This document shows positions 1-10,256 of a DNA stretch of 64,000 bases, piece after piece. The notes beneath the pieces are model-generated. The model did not search any database, was not told where the DNA came from, and was given only the letters and a program-made list of their open reading frames with translations. Positions within the stretch are counted from its first letter, which is position 1. Every line of letters begins with the position of its first letter. This stretch comes from Macroventuria anomochaeta. Its lineage: Eukaryota > Ascomycota > Dothideomycetes > Pleosporales > Didymellaceae. The position numbers and the translations under genes were made by a program. The stretch is taken from the NCBI RefSeq assembly GCF_010093625.1, contig NW_022985390.1:1-64000 (forward strand), in the 5' to 3' direction.

Positions 1-460
1 GGGGTTGCAAGTCCCGGAGCGGGGCTTGCAGAATCCTAATACTCCCGCTTCGGAGGTTGCAGGCCCGCTCCGGAGGTGACCGGAGGTTGTACGTCCGCTT
101 CAGAGGTGTGTAAGGACGCTGGGGATTTGGTGCGTACGGTCAGGGACAGTATGGAGCGGATCCGGATATTGTCAGGGGATCTGGAGAGGATACCGTGACA
201 ACTGCGGACGTTGTGGCAAGACTGGCCACAACGCATGAACCTGCACTGCAGAAATTGTAGATCTAGATGATAGCGACACTTCTGAATAGTACTGTAGGCT
301 ATAGTACGTTCTTGCGCACTGTTGTAGCGTAGCTGTAATAGTCTGTAATAGTCACGATGTTGGTGAGGGGTGGCCGCTCGGTGGGAGGTGGCCGCTCGGT
401 GGGGAAACACGTTAATTAGTTCTTGATTTATCTTCTCATCAAGTCCACAGCTAATCTGAC
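1..460. other. Repeat-rich end of window, no gene seen
   Basis: No protein-like reading frame is supported here. The first 120 bases carry imperfect copies of a short motif resembling CGCTTCGGAGGTTG (near 47, 69, 81 and 98). Bases 368-403 hold two tandem copies of an 18-base unit, GGTGGCCGCTCGGTGGGA-like. The open frame on the minus strand (36-410) has no recognisable domain and looks like chance. Confidence 0.5.
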
Positions 461-2320
461 TTAGTCAAAAACACTTTTTCTTGACCATTTGCTTCGTCTC
501 CTTATACGCTTACCATATATGTAAAACACGAAGGGCACTGGTATCAAGAGGGCCGCAAACCCACCAGTGATGCTACTCGCCGGTCCAACACCAATGTTGT
601 GGTACAATGGCGAGACAACCAAAGGGAAAGCACCTGCAAAACAACTCCTGAGGAAGGTGTTCGCCGCAACTGCTGACGCAGCATACTCTGTGAAAGTGTC
701 GACAAGATAGTTGAGCGCCGCCTGGAAGATGGTGAAGAACCCAGTACCCAGCATGACGAGACCAATGACCGGTGCAATCCATGGAAACCGCGGGTCAGCC
801 GTCCATCCTATGATGAATTGCCCAGTAGCGAAGAGAACCGACCCAAGCATCATGGGCGGCAGACGTTTTTCTGGTACCGCGCGGTCGCCAGCTGCGTGAT
901 AGGCCTTGTTGTACAGCGTCTGGTTATATGAATTTATCGCGCAGCCGAAACACGCGCCGAGGAAGATGCCCAGGAATGGCAATGTGGACGACACAGCATG
1001 CCAGCCTCGCATCTCGGCAAAAATGATGGGAATACCTCCGAGTTGCATGTAGAGGATTCCGTAACAAAAACTAGCGTACAGAGCTACAAGGAAGCAGATC
1101 GGTGTCATGAGGAGCTGCACAGGTCGAACCAAGAACTTGCGACAGAGCTGAGAGAAACTGACATCCCATTCTTCGAATTTAGCGTGGAGCGCCCAATTTC
1201 CAGTTTCGTGGCGCAGGCGGCGTGCCTTGTAGACGAGGAGTTTGGGTGGGTAGCATTCGTCGATGAAGATCACATCGATCAGGAGGATGGCGCCTTGGAT
1301 GATGCCAGTGAAATACTCGGTCCAGCGCCAGCCGAGGGAAGGGTTAGAGACAAAGGCGGCAGATACGATCGGTCCTGAACCCTGCGTTAGTAACTCTTCT
1401 GGGTTCACAATGGAGGAATGCCTACCTAAACATGGACCGCCAACAACGGCCATCGCATAGCCAGCCAGGGCAAGTGCTCTCCACGCAGGGCTGAAGAGAT
1501 CACCCAGCACACCACCCGTATTCGTGACCGGCGCACTCGCAAAGAAAGCACCGAAGAATCGCGTAAGCATCAGCGTCTGGAAGTCCTTCGCCGTCGCACT
1601 TCCAAAGCTGAAGCACATCGCTACACACATAGGCGTCAAGACAGCTATCTTCCTGCCAAAGACCTCAGACAAAGGCGCCCACAAAAGTGGCCCTGTTCCA
1701 AAGCCGAACAAGAACAGCGTCGTACCCAGTACAGCAACTTGATTCCCGACGTGGAATTCTTCGGCGACCTGCCGCGTGCCGGCGCTGTAGGCAGATGAGG
1801 CCCATGTCGCAGTCATAGTGGTCATGCCGTACATCATGGTGGTAAGAACCTTCTTCTTAGTCGGCCAGTTCATGGGTCGATATGGATCGTCGGGACCGTC
1901 AAAGTCCACGAGCACATCCGCGGTCGTTTGTTGGTGAGCTAGAGGATGTGAAAAAGGTGCCGTGCTCGTTCGAGTTCGTAGTCTGGAAAGTGCTGTATCG
2001 CGTCGTGACAATGACTTTGAGATAGTTGCGCCAATTCCAGTGGCTGTCGCAACAGGCTGTTGGAGCGGCAGAGACCAGCTCGCTCGACTGCGCGATCTGG
2101 ATATGCTCTTTCGGACTTCTCTGTTTGATGGTCGATGGCCATCTTGATTCTTTTCATCTTCATCATCGAACTCGGAATCTGATGAATCTGAGCTCGATCC
2201 CCTCCTTCTTCTGGTCCTTGGCTTTCGTTCTTGCTCAACTGTTTCCTCTAGTGCCGGTGACGAAGCCCGATGCTCCTGCGCCACTGGAGCTGCCGAATTG
2301 GCGTGTGGCAGTTCAAACAT
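461..2320 (-). CDS. MFS transporter, DHA1 drug/polyamine exporter type
   Basis: This is a plasma-membrane proton antiporter of the major facilitator superfamily, probably exporting polyamines or drug-like compounds; the substrate is inferred. About 130 N-terminal residues are hydrophilic, with an R-rich and a D/E-rich patch. About 12 membrane segments follow. Family landmarks are PYRPMNW before TM1, the loop SEVFGRK between TM2 and TM3, and GWRWTEYFTGI after TM5, which is typical of fungal DHA1 (Tpo1/Flr1-like) transporters. The frame is open throughout, but 1375-1425 is very probably a 51-base in-frame intron (GTAGGC...TTACTAACGCAGGTTCAG). Removing it restores GGPCLGPIVSAAF, as expected at the TM5 motif, and gives about 602 residues. 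The start is the ATG at 2320. Fold certain, substrate unknown. Confidence 0.88.
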   Translation of the reverse strand: MFELPHANSAAPVAQEHRASSPALEETVEQERKPRTRRRRGSSSDSSDSEFDDEDEKNQDGHRPSNREVRKSISRSRSRASWSLPLQQPVATATGIGATISKSLSRRDTALSRLRTRTSTAPFSHPLAHQQTTADVLVDFDGPDDPYRPMNWPTKKKVLTTMMYGMTTMTATWASSAYSAGTRQVAEEFHVGNQVAVLGTTLFLFGFGTGPLLWAPLSEVFGRKIAVLTPMCVAMCFSFGSATAKDFQTLMLTRFFGAFFASAPVTNTGGVLGDLFSPAWRALALAGYAMAVVGGPCLGRHSSIVNPEELLTQGSGPIVSAAFVSNPSLGWRWTEYFTGIIQGAILLIDVIFIDECYPPKLLVYKARRLRHETGNWALHAKFEEWDVSFSQLCRKFLVRPVQLLMTPICFLVALYASFCYGILYMQLGGIPIIFAEMRGWHAVSSTLPFLGIFLGACFGCAINSYNQTLYNKAYHAAGDRAVPEKRLPPMMLGSVLFATGQFIIGWTADPRFPWIAPVIGLVMLGTGFFTIFQAALNYLVDTFTEYAASAVAANTFLRSCFAGAFPLVVSPLYHNIGVGPASSITGGFAALLIPVPFVFYIYGKRIRRRSKWSRKSVFD

Positions 2321-3020
2321 AGTGCCTCTTAAGCAATGGCTCCAAGCGTGTCGTGTGAATCGATGGTGAAAACGGTCTGAACTGTCGCAAGAGCACGTGC
2401 TCGATGTGCGTCTGAACCTGGTGGTGCTTTCCTTATTTCCAGCTATTGCTTCTGTTCCAAATGTGCTGCGTATTGATTGCCACAGTGATTGCGACAGCGA
2501 TTAGGACAATGGGGTATGTTGGAGTCTATCGACGTTCATTTGCGCAAGCAATGAGCTTCAAAATGGTGCAGCTGTCAAAGATCTTAAACTCTGGATCACT
2601 CCGGCACCATCGCCGTTATGCAGGGCTGTTGATAGCTCAATGTGACGTAGCTGACGCGTGGTTGGTAAAAATTGTCGGTTATATCCGTCGATGCAGACAT
2701 TTCCGGCCGGAAAACAGCACCATTTTATTTCCCAACACAAAAGTCACCCATAAGTAAATCTTGAATGCCGTCGAGAAGCTTTCGCATTGAGTACCAATTA
2801 TATCTCTGCAATCATGCTGATTTGACGAGTTGACTATGTCACTTTCAGCTTGAACTGCGCTACAACGTTAGTACACCAACTGCCGAGGAACCAATCTAAG
2901 TCGGACAAACAACTTAAGCTCGGCACTTCGCAACTTCTTCTGCGCGACTTGATCATTTCTACATTGCGTGTCAGAAATCGACTTATACCCAATCGACATG
3001 TCCGCATATGCGTATACAAA
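2321..3020. other. Intergenic, upstream of the MFS gene
   Basis: It holds the presumed 5' region of the minus-strand MFS gene and the 3' region of the SGNH hydrolase. No further coding frame, RNA gene or repeat was recognised. Confidence 0.5.
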
Positions 3021-4451
3021 CTAGGTAAACCCATTAACACCACCCTCCCACTCCACAAAGATCTCCACAGGGAACTCATTCGCCAAATGCTGGTATCCTA
3101 CAACGCCTGGGTGCAAGTAGTCACCCGAATCATATTGAGGAGCAAGTTGACTCGGAATCTTCGGATCAGCAAGGAAGTTATCGAAGTCTGCAACCGCATC
3201 AAACGTTCCAGAATTGCGGATGAAGTCATTGATCTTTTGCCTGTGTTCTTCGTCAGCAAGTAGCGCATTGACAAAGACAATGCAGCTTACCTCGTCGCCT
3301 CCCTAACAGGGCTCGAGTACGGCTGCCCAGTAAAGTTACTCGGCGCAGAGAATGGAGTTATCGTTGCACCAAAGGCGGGGATACCATGTGCGCGGATCAA
3401 AGTTGCCATCTGCTTGTAAGCCTGAATGAGCGAGTTGTACACAGCGTTCTGCGCATCCACAGTCGCCGGTGCACCGCCAATATCATTCACGCCCTCAAAA
3501 ACCATTGCGTACTTCACACCCGGATGGGCAAGTACATCACGATCAATGCGCCCAAAAGCATTCGGACCCAGACCATCAGCCAGGATGCGATTTCCACCTG
3601 CAGCAAGGTTGCCAATGGAGATATGCTTCGTAGCAGCGTCCTTCTGAAGGCGGGCGAGCAGAAGATCAGGCCAGCGGTTATTCTTGTTCGTATCCGAGCC
3701 GCGACCATCGGTGATCGAGTCTCCTACAATCAACAGACTTCCAGTCCTTTTTGGCACCCATGCTTCGATGCTGGAAAGGAAGTACCAGTGTGCTGCTGAC
3801 TGGGTGGTGGGGTCTGTAATGGCAAGTTGTGCAGCATTAACGGCGTTGCCGAACTGCCACCAGCTGGTTGTTCTGCTTCCAGGGTGGCTGGTGATGGAAT
3901 TCGTCGTTTGGCCGGCTGCGAGGTACGCGGTCACTGTGATGACTTGCTGAGCTTTGATGGGGAAGTTGAGCGGGTCGGAGACGGCTAGTGCTCCGTTGGG
4001 GATGCTGATTGAGTCTTTGCCGGAGAAGGTGACTTTCTGCAAGGTCTTGGCCTGGATTTGGTGAATGCCTGCTGTGTTGTTGGCAGGCAGAGCAACTGTG
4101 ACTGCTGCGATGGGTAAATTGGAGCCTCCGAAGACGTTCGAGATCTTGATGCGTATCTGTGAAGCTTCTGTCGTCATGTACAGTGTCTGCCGAACCGTGG
4201 AGTTGACGAAGACGGCACCAGTTTGGTTCTGTCATATCAGTCAGGGAACTATTTGATAATGAAGATAGTGATATTCTTACAAATGGCGCTGGAGGCAGGT
4301 TAGCGGGCTCCGTGAGCTGCGGCATACTGGCCCACGCATCTACCCAATGTCCATTGGAAGGGTTGGGACGTATGGTAGCGCCATTAGTAGTTTGCCCTTG
4401 GACGAGCACCACGGCTCCAGCCAACACGGAAATCAACCTTGAAAATAACAT
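3021..4451 (-). CDS. Secreted SGNH/GDSL-type hydrolase
   Basis: This is an extracellular esterase or acylhydrolase of the SGNH fold, closest in layout to fungal XynE-like proteins; the substrate is unknown. There are three exons: 4281-4451, 3291-4228 and 3021-3240 (442 residues), with introns of 52 and 50 bases. The start ATG at 4451 gives a signal peptide (MLFSRLISVLAGAVVLVQG); an upstream in-frame ATG at 4490 would bury it. Catalytic blocks are visible: GDSITDG (Ser about 228), the block II glycine in AAGGNRI, the block III Asn in EGVNDIG, and the block V D-x-x-H pair in SGDYLHPG (about 410/413), which lies in the third exon. A call ending at the second-exon stop (3287) would lose the catalytic His. 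The roughly 150 residues before the GDS block look like a beta-rich N-terminal domain. Confidence 0.9.
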
Positions 4452-5311
4452 CTCGATGACGCAGCAGTAAGGTTGATGAGTGTCTTTCAACAGTTGCGGG
4501 GGGGGGATTATTATAGCATTTCCAGGGGCGACATTGCGGAGAGAAGGAACGCTAAGATTGAAATTGGTGATGCAATTTGACTCTAAGCCAGGATCCTGGC
4601 TGAAGACAGGCGGATTTGCAACTTGTGCCTGAGCTACGACCGGGATGCGGGGGTCGATGGGGAAGGACGGGTAAATTACACCGGGTCAAGTCCTGGTCGC
4701 TCGCCTTAAAGAGCCGCAACTCCAACTTGCATTTCGTTTAGCCGCAATGATCGACAAACGAATCAGACATTGGGTGTTGTGTGTAGGTAGAAATTCGGAG
4801 ATGGTGTTTAACGTAGGTCAGTTGTCGATTATGCGCAAAGTAATGGAGGATGTCAGTCAGTTTGCGCCCGAAATGATCGAGACGGGGAACAAGTAGCGTA
4901 AGTGGTGACATTATGTTTCACTGGTATCATCACCATACAGCTGGACTGACAACAACAGTCCAAGCAATCAAGGCCTTCTTCGTCGCAGTGACACATTCCT
5001 GTGATGTGCCGATATGCGGATTAAGAGTTCAATATCCTAGTCTTGTCGTGCCCATGGGTTTGTCAAGTGGCCTTCGCACACATCGTATGTACAAAGCCTG
5101 CGGTCCGTACACTTCGCCGTGAATTGTCCGGACGAGGCAGATGGCGGCGAAGATATAAGAAGCGTATAAGTAGGCTTGATAGGCGCGGGAGAGGGTTCGG
5201 CGCGTCTGGCTTTGGGCTCGACTTTGGGCTCGATCCAATCCTGCGCGAACAGAGCTCCGCAATATCTGATATGCCTTCAGAGGATTTGCTGCAATCTCCA
5301 CTTGGAACAGA
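4452..5311. other. Intergenic, SGNH hydrolase promoter side
   Basis: Nothing coding was recognised. A run of nine G sits at 4498-4506, just upstream of the hydrolase start. The rest is the presumed promoter of the hydrolase and the 3' flank of the NC2-alpha gene. Confidence 0.45.
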
Positions 5312-6043
5312 TCAAAAGTCGTCGTCATCGTCGGTCTTCTTTCTCTTCCCGCGCGGCGCCTTCTTCTTCTTGCCTTCGTCCATGGCATCAGACTCGCTCT
5401 TCTCGGGCGCGTCGGCGACTTTGGATACGATGTCGTTGAGAAAGTCGAACTGCTCGTTCTTGGTGATGGCTTGCTTGAGATGGATGGCGCCGACGCGTTT
5501 CGAGTTGCGCTGCTTGGCTTCGGCAGCGGCTTTGGTGACAAGGGAGATCATGAAGAGCTCGAGGGCTTTTGCTACGGTATTGTTAGGAACTTTATACGCG
5601 TAGTAAGTGCGTCGGATGAACTCACAGACAACAACTGGTGTAACTTGCGCAACTTTCCCAACGTCATCGTCGGCCTGCATAATACGCTTTATACGCGCGA
5701 CGGGAAAGTGGTTCTTGATAATGATGCTGTCGACGTTGGGCGGGAGCATGGAGCCTCCACTGGAACCATTGCCTATCTCAGGCATCTGGGGCACCGCGAC
5801 CGACGCGTCTGGTATATAGTCTGCATCCTGCATGTTTTCTTCCTTGCGCGTGCTGTAAGGCACGTACGACGGATACGGTGGCACAGACTTGGTCTGCAGA
5901 GAAGGACTAGACAGGGGTGGGGCGTCCTGGGGAATGGCGTGCGAGACTGATCCTCTGTAGCCCTGATGCTGGGAATGTACGGGCTCTGCGTCGGCGGAGT
6001 GGTAGGAAGACAAATCGGGGGACTGTGGGGCCCAAGAGTCCAT
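5312..6043 (-). CDS. NC2-alpha / Dr1-associated corepressor (Bur6/DRAP1 family)
   Basis: This is the histone-fold subunit of negative cofactor 2, which with NC2-beta binds TBP on promoter DNA and represses or redirects RNA polymerase II initiation; it acts in the nucleus. The exons are 5626-6043 and 5312-5571 (225 residues). The 54-base intron is in frame and stop-free, so an unspliced reading adds 18 false residues inside the fold. Splicing gives VAQVTPVVVSKALELFM, a good family match. The histone fold spans roughly residues 105-195, including IIIKNHFPVARIKRIMQ. About 100 low-complexity residues (P/S/Y-rich) come before it, and a K-rich then D-rich tail follows. The ATG at 6043 is used because the further-upstream in-frame codon at 6061 is TTG. 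Confidence 0.9.
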   Translation of the reverse strand: MDSWAPQSPDLSSYHSADAEPVHSQHQGYRGSVSHAIPQDAPPLSSPSLQTKSVPPYPSYVPYSTRKEENMQDADYIPDASVAVPQMPEIGNGSSGGSMLPPNVDSIIIKNHFPVARIKRIMQADDDVGKVAQVTPVVVCEFIRRTYYAYKVPNNTVAKALELFMISLVTKAAAEAKQRNSKRVGAIHLKQAITKNEQFDFLNDIVSKVADAPEKSESDAMDEGKKKKAPRGKRKKTDDDDDF

Positions 6044-6611
6044 TGGCCGGGTATTTAACAACTGCGCGTGGACAGCTGCTGCGGTGCGATCAAAGCTCAG
6101 GGGCGGGTCTCATGCACGGTGATGCAGCCACTGCGAAGGAAATGTCTTGATATGATATGTATTAGGCAGGCGGTGAGGCAGGCAGAAGGCAGGAACAGGA
6201 CTAAACGGAGGGCACGGTCGATTCAAGCGGGGCAGCTGCAGGTTTTATGTGGAAGGAACAGCTCTGCCAAGCATTGGAGAACGAAAACACTTGCCCTCCA
6301 CGTTCCTTTCACCAGCTGCGCGTTTGCAGCAGTGGATGACGACACGAGCACTCCAGAGACCGCTGCGATGCGTAACAACATTGCGGCGCCTGTACCTACG
6401 CACCTTCAGTGCATTGATGAAACCCGCCTTGCGGTCGTGGTTGATCTTTCCAGCAGGTTCAGGTAATTGCTGACGGTCATAACTTGATCTAATCTGACAC
6501 GCTGCGCGCTGCTTTGTCGAGCCGCACCCCGGACTCAACAACCTTCGTCTATGTTTGGCCCTCTACGAGCTTGGATGCTGCTATACATACAATTATATCC
6601 TACACTATACT
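6044..6611. other. Intergenic between NC2-alpha and tafazzin genes
   Basis: It contains the 5' flank of NC2-alpha and the 3' flank of the tafazzin-like gene, both on the minus strand. No further gene or repeat was recognised. 6570-6650 is relatively AT-rich, consistent with a 3' end signal region. Confidence 0.4.
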
Positions 6612-7905
6612 TTATTCTTCTCTTGTAACACTGTTATCATCTTGGCGACCTTCTCTATTGGGCCCTTCCCTGAGCCATGTGCTCGCGAGGTTGTTCTTGG
6701 GGTCTTCGTCTGAGTAGCCACGCTGCCGCCTAATATTGAGCACTGCCTTCCGTATACGATCCGTGCATTCGATCCGTATCCTGACAGCCTCGTCCGAGTA
6801 CTTCAGCACCTCGTTCAGCACGCCGACGTCCAGCGTCCCGCTCTTCTGTTCTTCATTCGCTCGCAGCTGCTTCCACCTGGCGCGCAGGTCCCCAAACACT
6901 TCCTCTGTATTCAACTTCTCGCCAAACGTCACCCTGACGTTCTTGAAAGGCCGTGGTACGAAGCGCGGGAAGGTGCGCTCCTCGTTCATGATGTCGTCGA
7001 ATCCCTCAATGAAGATGGGTACAACATCCGGCATGGGGTCGCTCTCCAAAACGAGGCGTGATACGCCCCACTTGAAATAGCGCATTATCCTCTGTTCTGA
7101 CTGGTGTATCATGCCTTCAGGGAAGATGTGCACCCATGCATGTCGCCTGCTGACATATTGTGAGGGTGCTGGAAATGTGTCGATGCCGTTCGTTGAGAAG
7201 GTAAGGTGTCCGCTGCTGAAAGGATCGATGAGGTCTGGGTTATTAAGGGATGTGGTGGGCTTCTCAGGAGGGTCGTTGGCATTGAGGAAAGGGCCGCGCG
7301 ACAGAAGGCGAATCGCTTGCGTTATGGTGGGTTGGAAGAGACCGCCGAATTGTGAGTGTGCGCTGCGATGGGTGGGCAGGGTCTGGCCGAAGGTAAAGAA
7401 AGTAGATAGTCCTCTGCCATACTGTAAGCAATCGTGTATATGCTTGTTGGTAATGTAGCATACTTGTTTGTGAAGCATAGATCGTAGCTTGCCAGCCCCC
7501 AGCGCAAGTTGTCCGGGTTGAACATGTAGCCTAATGGTAATGTGCCCCATAGTATAGGGTCATCCATTCTACAAAGCGACTGTCGTTAGTCATATTCGAG
7601 CACGATCGTTGCGCTCGGTACGTACACGGAGATGTGATTCGATACTACAGCCCGATTAGCCCTCATGGTATTCTCTTCTACCACGATCATGGTCGCATAC
7701 CAGTAATCAGCCCTCTTTCTCTCTCCTTTGGCTCCTTCCTCTCATCCAACAGCCGCAAGAAGCGCTCCATGCCATGTGTCTCGATCTTGTTCAGACACAA
7801 GAAACCCTTGCACAGCAGGCCCACCGCGCCCATAGTGAAGATGGACGCCGCCCGCCATGGCGCGCTGGGAGCTTCAGCAGCCTCAGGCCGCTCCTCTGGT
7901 TGCAT
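6612..7905 (-). CDS. TAZ1: Tafazzin-like lysophospholipid transacylase
   Basis: Tafazzin remodels cardiolipin acyl chains at mitochondrial membranes. There are four exons: 7701-7905, a 19-base microexon 7626-7644, 7464-7568 and 6612-7413 (376 residues). The joins rebuild family motifs exactly: the acyltransferase motif I NHISVMDDP (H72-x4-D77) is assembled across exons 1-3, and CFTNKGLSTFFTFGQ across exons 3-4. The motif III-like FPEG lies at about 207-210. The N-terminal segment with AVGLLCKGFLCL may be the membrane anchor. The ATG at 7905 gives the longest sensible start. It is divergent from the NOSIP-like gene across about 240 bases. The C-terminal tail is long and charged (RQRGYSDEDPKNN and beyond). 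Strong family call; mitochondrial location is inferred from the family. Confidence 0.92.
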
Positions 7906-8149
7906 TGCTCGTTGTTGCGGTAAAGATAGACATGCAGGAATAACTCAATCAGATGAGCTCCCCAAGTTCGCTTGCCTTTCCGATCAGGCTCGAAGCCCTG
8001 CGCAGTGACGTGCCGCGGCGCAAGAAAATTGGCAGCGATCAGGGTTTACGCGCTTTGCGCAGCCACCACGTGTGGCGCTCTTTCTCGCGACTGGCTCCGT
8101 TTTCGCGATTTCACTCGTGATTTGTTACATCAATGTCAACCATCTCAAC

Positions 8150-9223
8150 ATGCCGCCGCCAAGTTCAGTCTTTTCGGCCCACGAGCGCAATGCCTTGAAG
8201 GATCGATGGGGCTCGCAGGCATCGCGCCTAACACGCGATTCTTTTCTGCCATTTGGATCATGTCAACTTTGCCTTCTCTCCGCCGTGGACCCAGTATGCT
8301 GTCCATCAGGGGATCTATTTTGTAGAGAATGCGCCATGACCAACCTCCTCGCTCAACGGAAAGAATTAAAGCGCCTTGAGAAAGTCGCTGAACGGCAAAA
8401 GCTAGAAGACGTGGATCAGCAGGAACGAGAAGATGAACTGGCACGACTACGTGCTGTGCATGAGTTTGAAGCTGTGCAGATGGGTCTCGAAGTCAAGGTT
8501 GGTGCTGGGTCGAAAGTGGTTGGTCGAGAAGGCGGGAACATTACGGTCGAGCAAGACGAAGCTACAGGCAGCAAGGGGACGAAACGCAAATTCAAGATCG
8601 ATGAAGAAGAGCTGAAGCGCATTGCATCTGAAGAGCGAATTAAAGCCAAGAAGACGCTTCAAGATGAGCGCAAAGCCGCCAAAGGCCAACTTCCTTCATT
8701 CTGGGTACCAGGAGAGACACCAGAGATTCACCACAAGAGCATCAGCAAGGTAAAGCAGATCCCAACATGTCCATCAAGCGATCCGGAACACCCACACGAC
8801 CTGTCGCTGAAGACACTGATGAGCGTCAACTTTCACGAGGAAAAGTCAGCAGAGCCAGGCAAGACCGCGCGCACATGCCCCAGCTGTCAAAAAGCACTAT
8901 CAAACAGCACAAAAGCCATGCTCGCGATACCTTGTGGGCACGTCTTGTGCAAGCCTTGCGTTCAGAAATTCCTGAAGCCGGAGCATCGACATCACAGAGA
9001 TGTACACGACGAAGGGCCGGACCCTGAAACCATACATTGCTATGTGTGCGATGCGGATCTTACGACTGTGCCGGAGGAGAAGGAGAATGATGGGAAGAAG
9101 AAGATGAAAAATAAAGAGAAGGGGCTAAAGCCGGGGCTGGTAGAGATCAGGAGTGAGGGGACTGGGTATGCGAGTGGTGGGAAGAGTCTGATCAAGAGGG
9201 AAGGCGTTGCGTTCCAGGTGTAG
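8150..9223 (+). CDS. NOSIP-like RING-type protein (putative E3 ligase)
   Basis: This resembles fungal homologues of nitric oxide synthase-interacting protein, a nuclear U-box/RING E3 ligase linked to the spliceosome in other eukaryotes. The N-terminal split RING is visible: SRLTRDSFLPFGSCQLC (C38/C41) followed by GDLFCRECAM. A charged coiled-coil region comes next (roughly 65-200, K/E/R-rich). A second RING half is near the C-terminus (CPSCQKAL from about residue 243, then PCGHVLCKPCV and CYVCDADL). The tail is K-rich. The frame is a single exon of 357 residues from the ATG at 8150. The usual family N-terminus (a short basic segment such as SHSKRNTS) is missing, so the true start may lie in an unrecognised upstream exon; the upstream in-frame GTG at 8072 is not used. 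Confidence 0.82.
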   Translation: MPPPSSVFSAHERNALKDRWGSQASRLTRDSFLPFGSCQLCLLSAVDPVCCPSGDLFCRECAMTNLLAQRKELKRLEKVAERQKLEDVDQQEREDELARLRAVHEFEAVQMGLEVKVGAGSKVVGREGGNITVEQDEATGSKGTKRKFKIDEEELKRIASEERIKAKKTLQDERKAAKGQLPSFWVPGETPEIHHKSISKVKQIPTCPSSDPEHPHDLSLKTLMSVNFHEEKSAEPGKTARTCPSCQKALSNSTKAMLAIPCGHVLCKPCVQKFLKPEHRHHRDVHDEGPDPETIHCYVCDADLTTVPEEKENDGKKKMKNKEKGLKPGLVEIRSEGTGYASGGKSLIKREGVAFQV

Positions 9224-9567
9224 ACGCGTACATAAGCTAGCCTATATACTCTCCGCGCACATATAGTTCCCGCGCACCCCACCTAACGCGTTACTGTGAG
9301 GCATACAGCTCAGCTCCACTGTGCTACACTGACCAAAAAGGAACAGTACCGCTGTAGATAGCAGGTACTGGGAGCTGAACAGTATATACCCGTGACACAA
9401 CCCCCGTCTCATCCACGCGTACGAGAGATGGCCACCCGAATCATGCACATAAACAGTGACTACGAGCCCCTCGGGCAACTATGGGTACCCCATTTCATTG
9501 CTCACAACCCACGCGTTGCCTCTATAGTTGGCCAAACAATTGAGAGCGCATGGACTACAGCAGCCAG

Positions 9568-9620
<53 letters not shown>

Positions 9621-9645
9621 CCTCAAGTAACCTTTGGTTTTCCAG
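9224..9645. other. Intergenic with tetranucleotide repeat
   Basis: It lies between the NOSIP-like stop and the epimerase fragment. It contains the (AATC)n repeat listed separately. No start codon or NAD-binding exon for the downstream fragment was found here. Confidence 0.45.
9568..9620 (+). repeat. (AATC)n microsatellite
   Basis: About 13 perfect copies of a 4-base unit, 53 bases long. It sits just before a probable 3' splice-like site (TTGGTTTTCCAG at 9634-9645) that opens the epimerase fragment. Any upstream exon of that fragment would have been on the other side of it. Confidence 0.95.
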
Positions 9646-10056
9646 GAGCCCCTCGCACAACGTCTTATCAAATCGCGCTCACGGGAAGCTAAGGCAACGA
9701 ACTTCAAATTCATTCCTCTCGGTGGCGCATTCACTGAGACCGACCAATCCCGATGGTTGTACTTTCTTGGTGGCCAGCGGCGTATGAAGGGCCTTTTGCA
9801 GACGAAGACGCTTGAGTTCGCAGAGGCCCATGGCGATTTTTGGGATGCTCATGTTATCAGGCCTGGTGGAGTGCTTATGAGCGGCGACACGTTCGTCAAC
9901 ACGATGGCTGAGTTTGTGTTCGGAAGTCGTCTAGTCATTCAAGGTGAAGAGCTGGGCGCCTTTGTGGCAGACTTGGCCGTCAGTGGATTGGGTCGAAATG
10001 TTATTCAGAATCTGGAGATGGTGAGGACTGGCAGGCGTTTGCTTATCAGATGCTGA
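9646..10056 (+). pseudogene. C-terminal fragment of NAD(P)-dependent epimerase-like protein
   Basis: The frame resembles the C-terminal half of fungal nucleoside-diphosphate-sugar-epimerase/NmrA-like Rossmann proteins. Recognisable pieces are PLAQRLIKSRSREA, FWDAHVIRPGGV, QGEELGAFVADLAVSG and a closing NLEMVRTGRRLL. The N-terminal half with the glycine-rich NAD(P) loop is not found upstream; instead there is the AATC repeat. The fragment has no ATG at its beginning and follows an acceptor-like CAG, so it reads as a last exon that has lost its partners. It is probably a decayed gene; an undetected upstream exon, or a misassembly at the repeat, are the alternatives. Confidence 0.55.
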
Positions 10057-10256
10057 TAGGTGGATTGATGGAAAACACTATTCGGAATGATTCTTGTCAT
10101 TGAAGTCCTCCGCCCTTCACGCGTTTGCTGTAACTCTGTACACACATGCACGTGTGCGATATCTTCGGGATCTCACAATGTAAACCTTGTCCTCTCGTTG
10201 CCTCTTTGGAAGCTGAGCCTCGCAGGACTACCTCCATGACAACATCGCTGCTTTGC

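Noticed and set aside
5471..5950. 159-residue plus-strand frame over NC2-alpha
   Set aside because: Antisense to a well-supported histone-fold gene and without any family resemblance.
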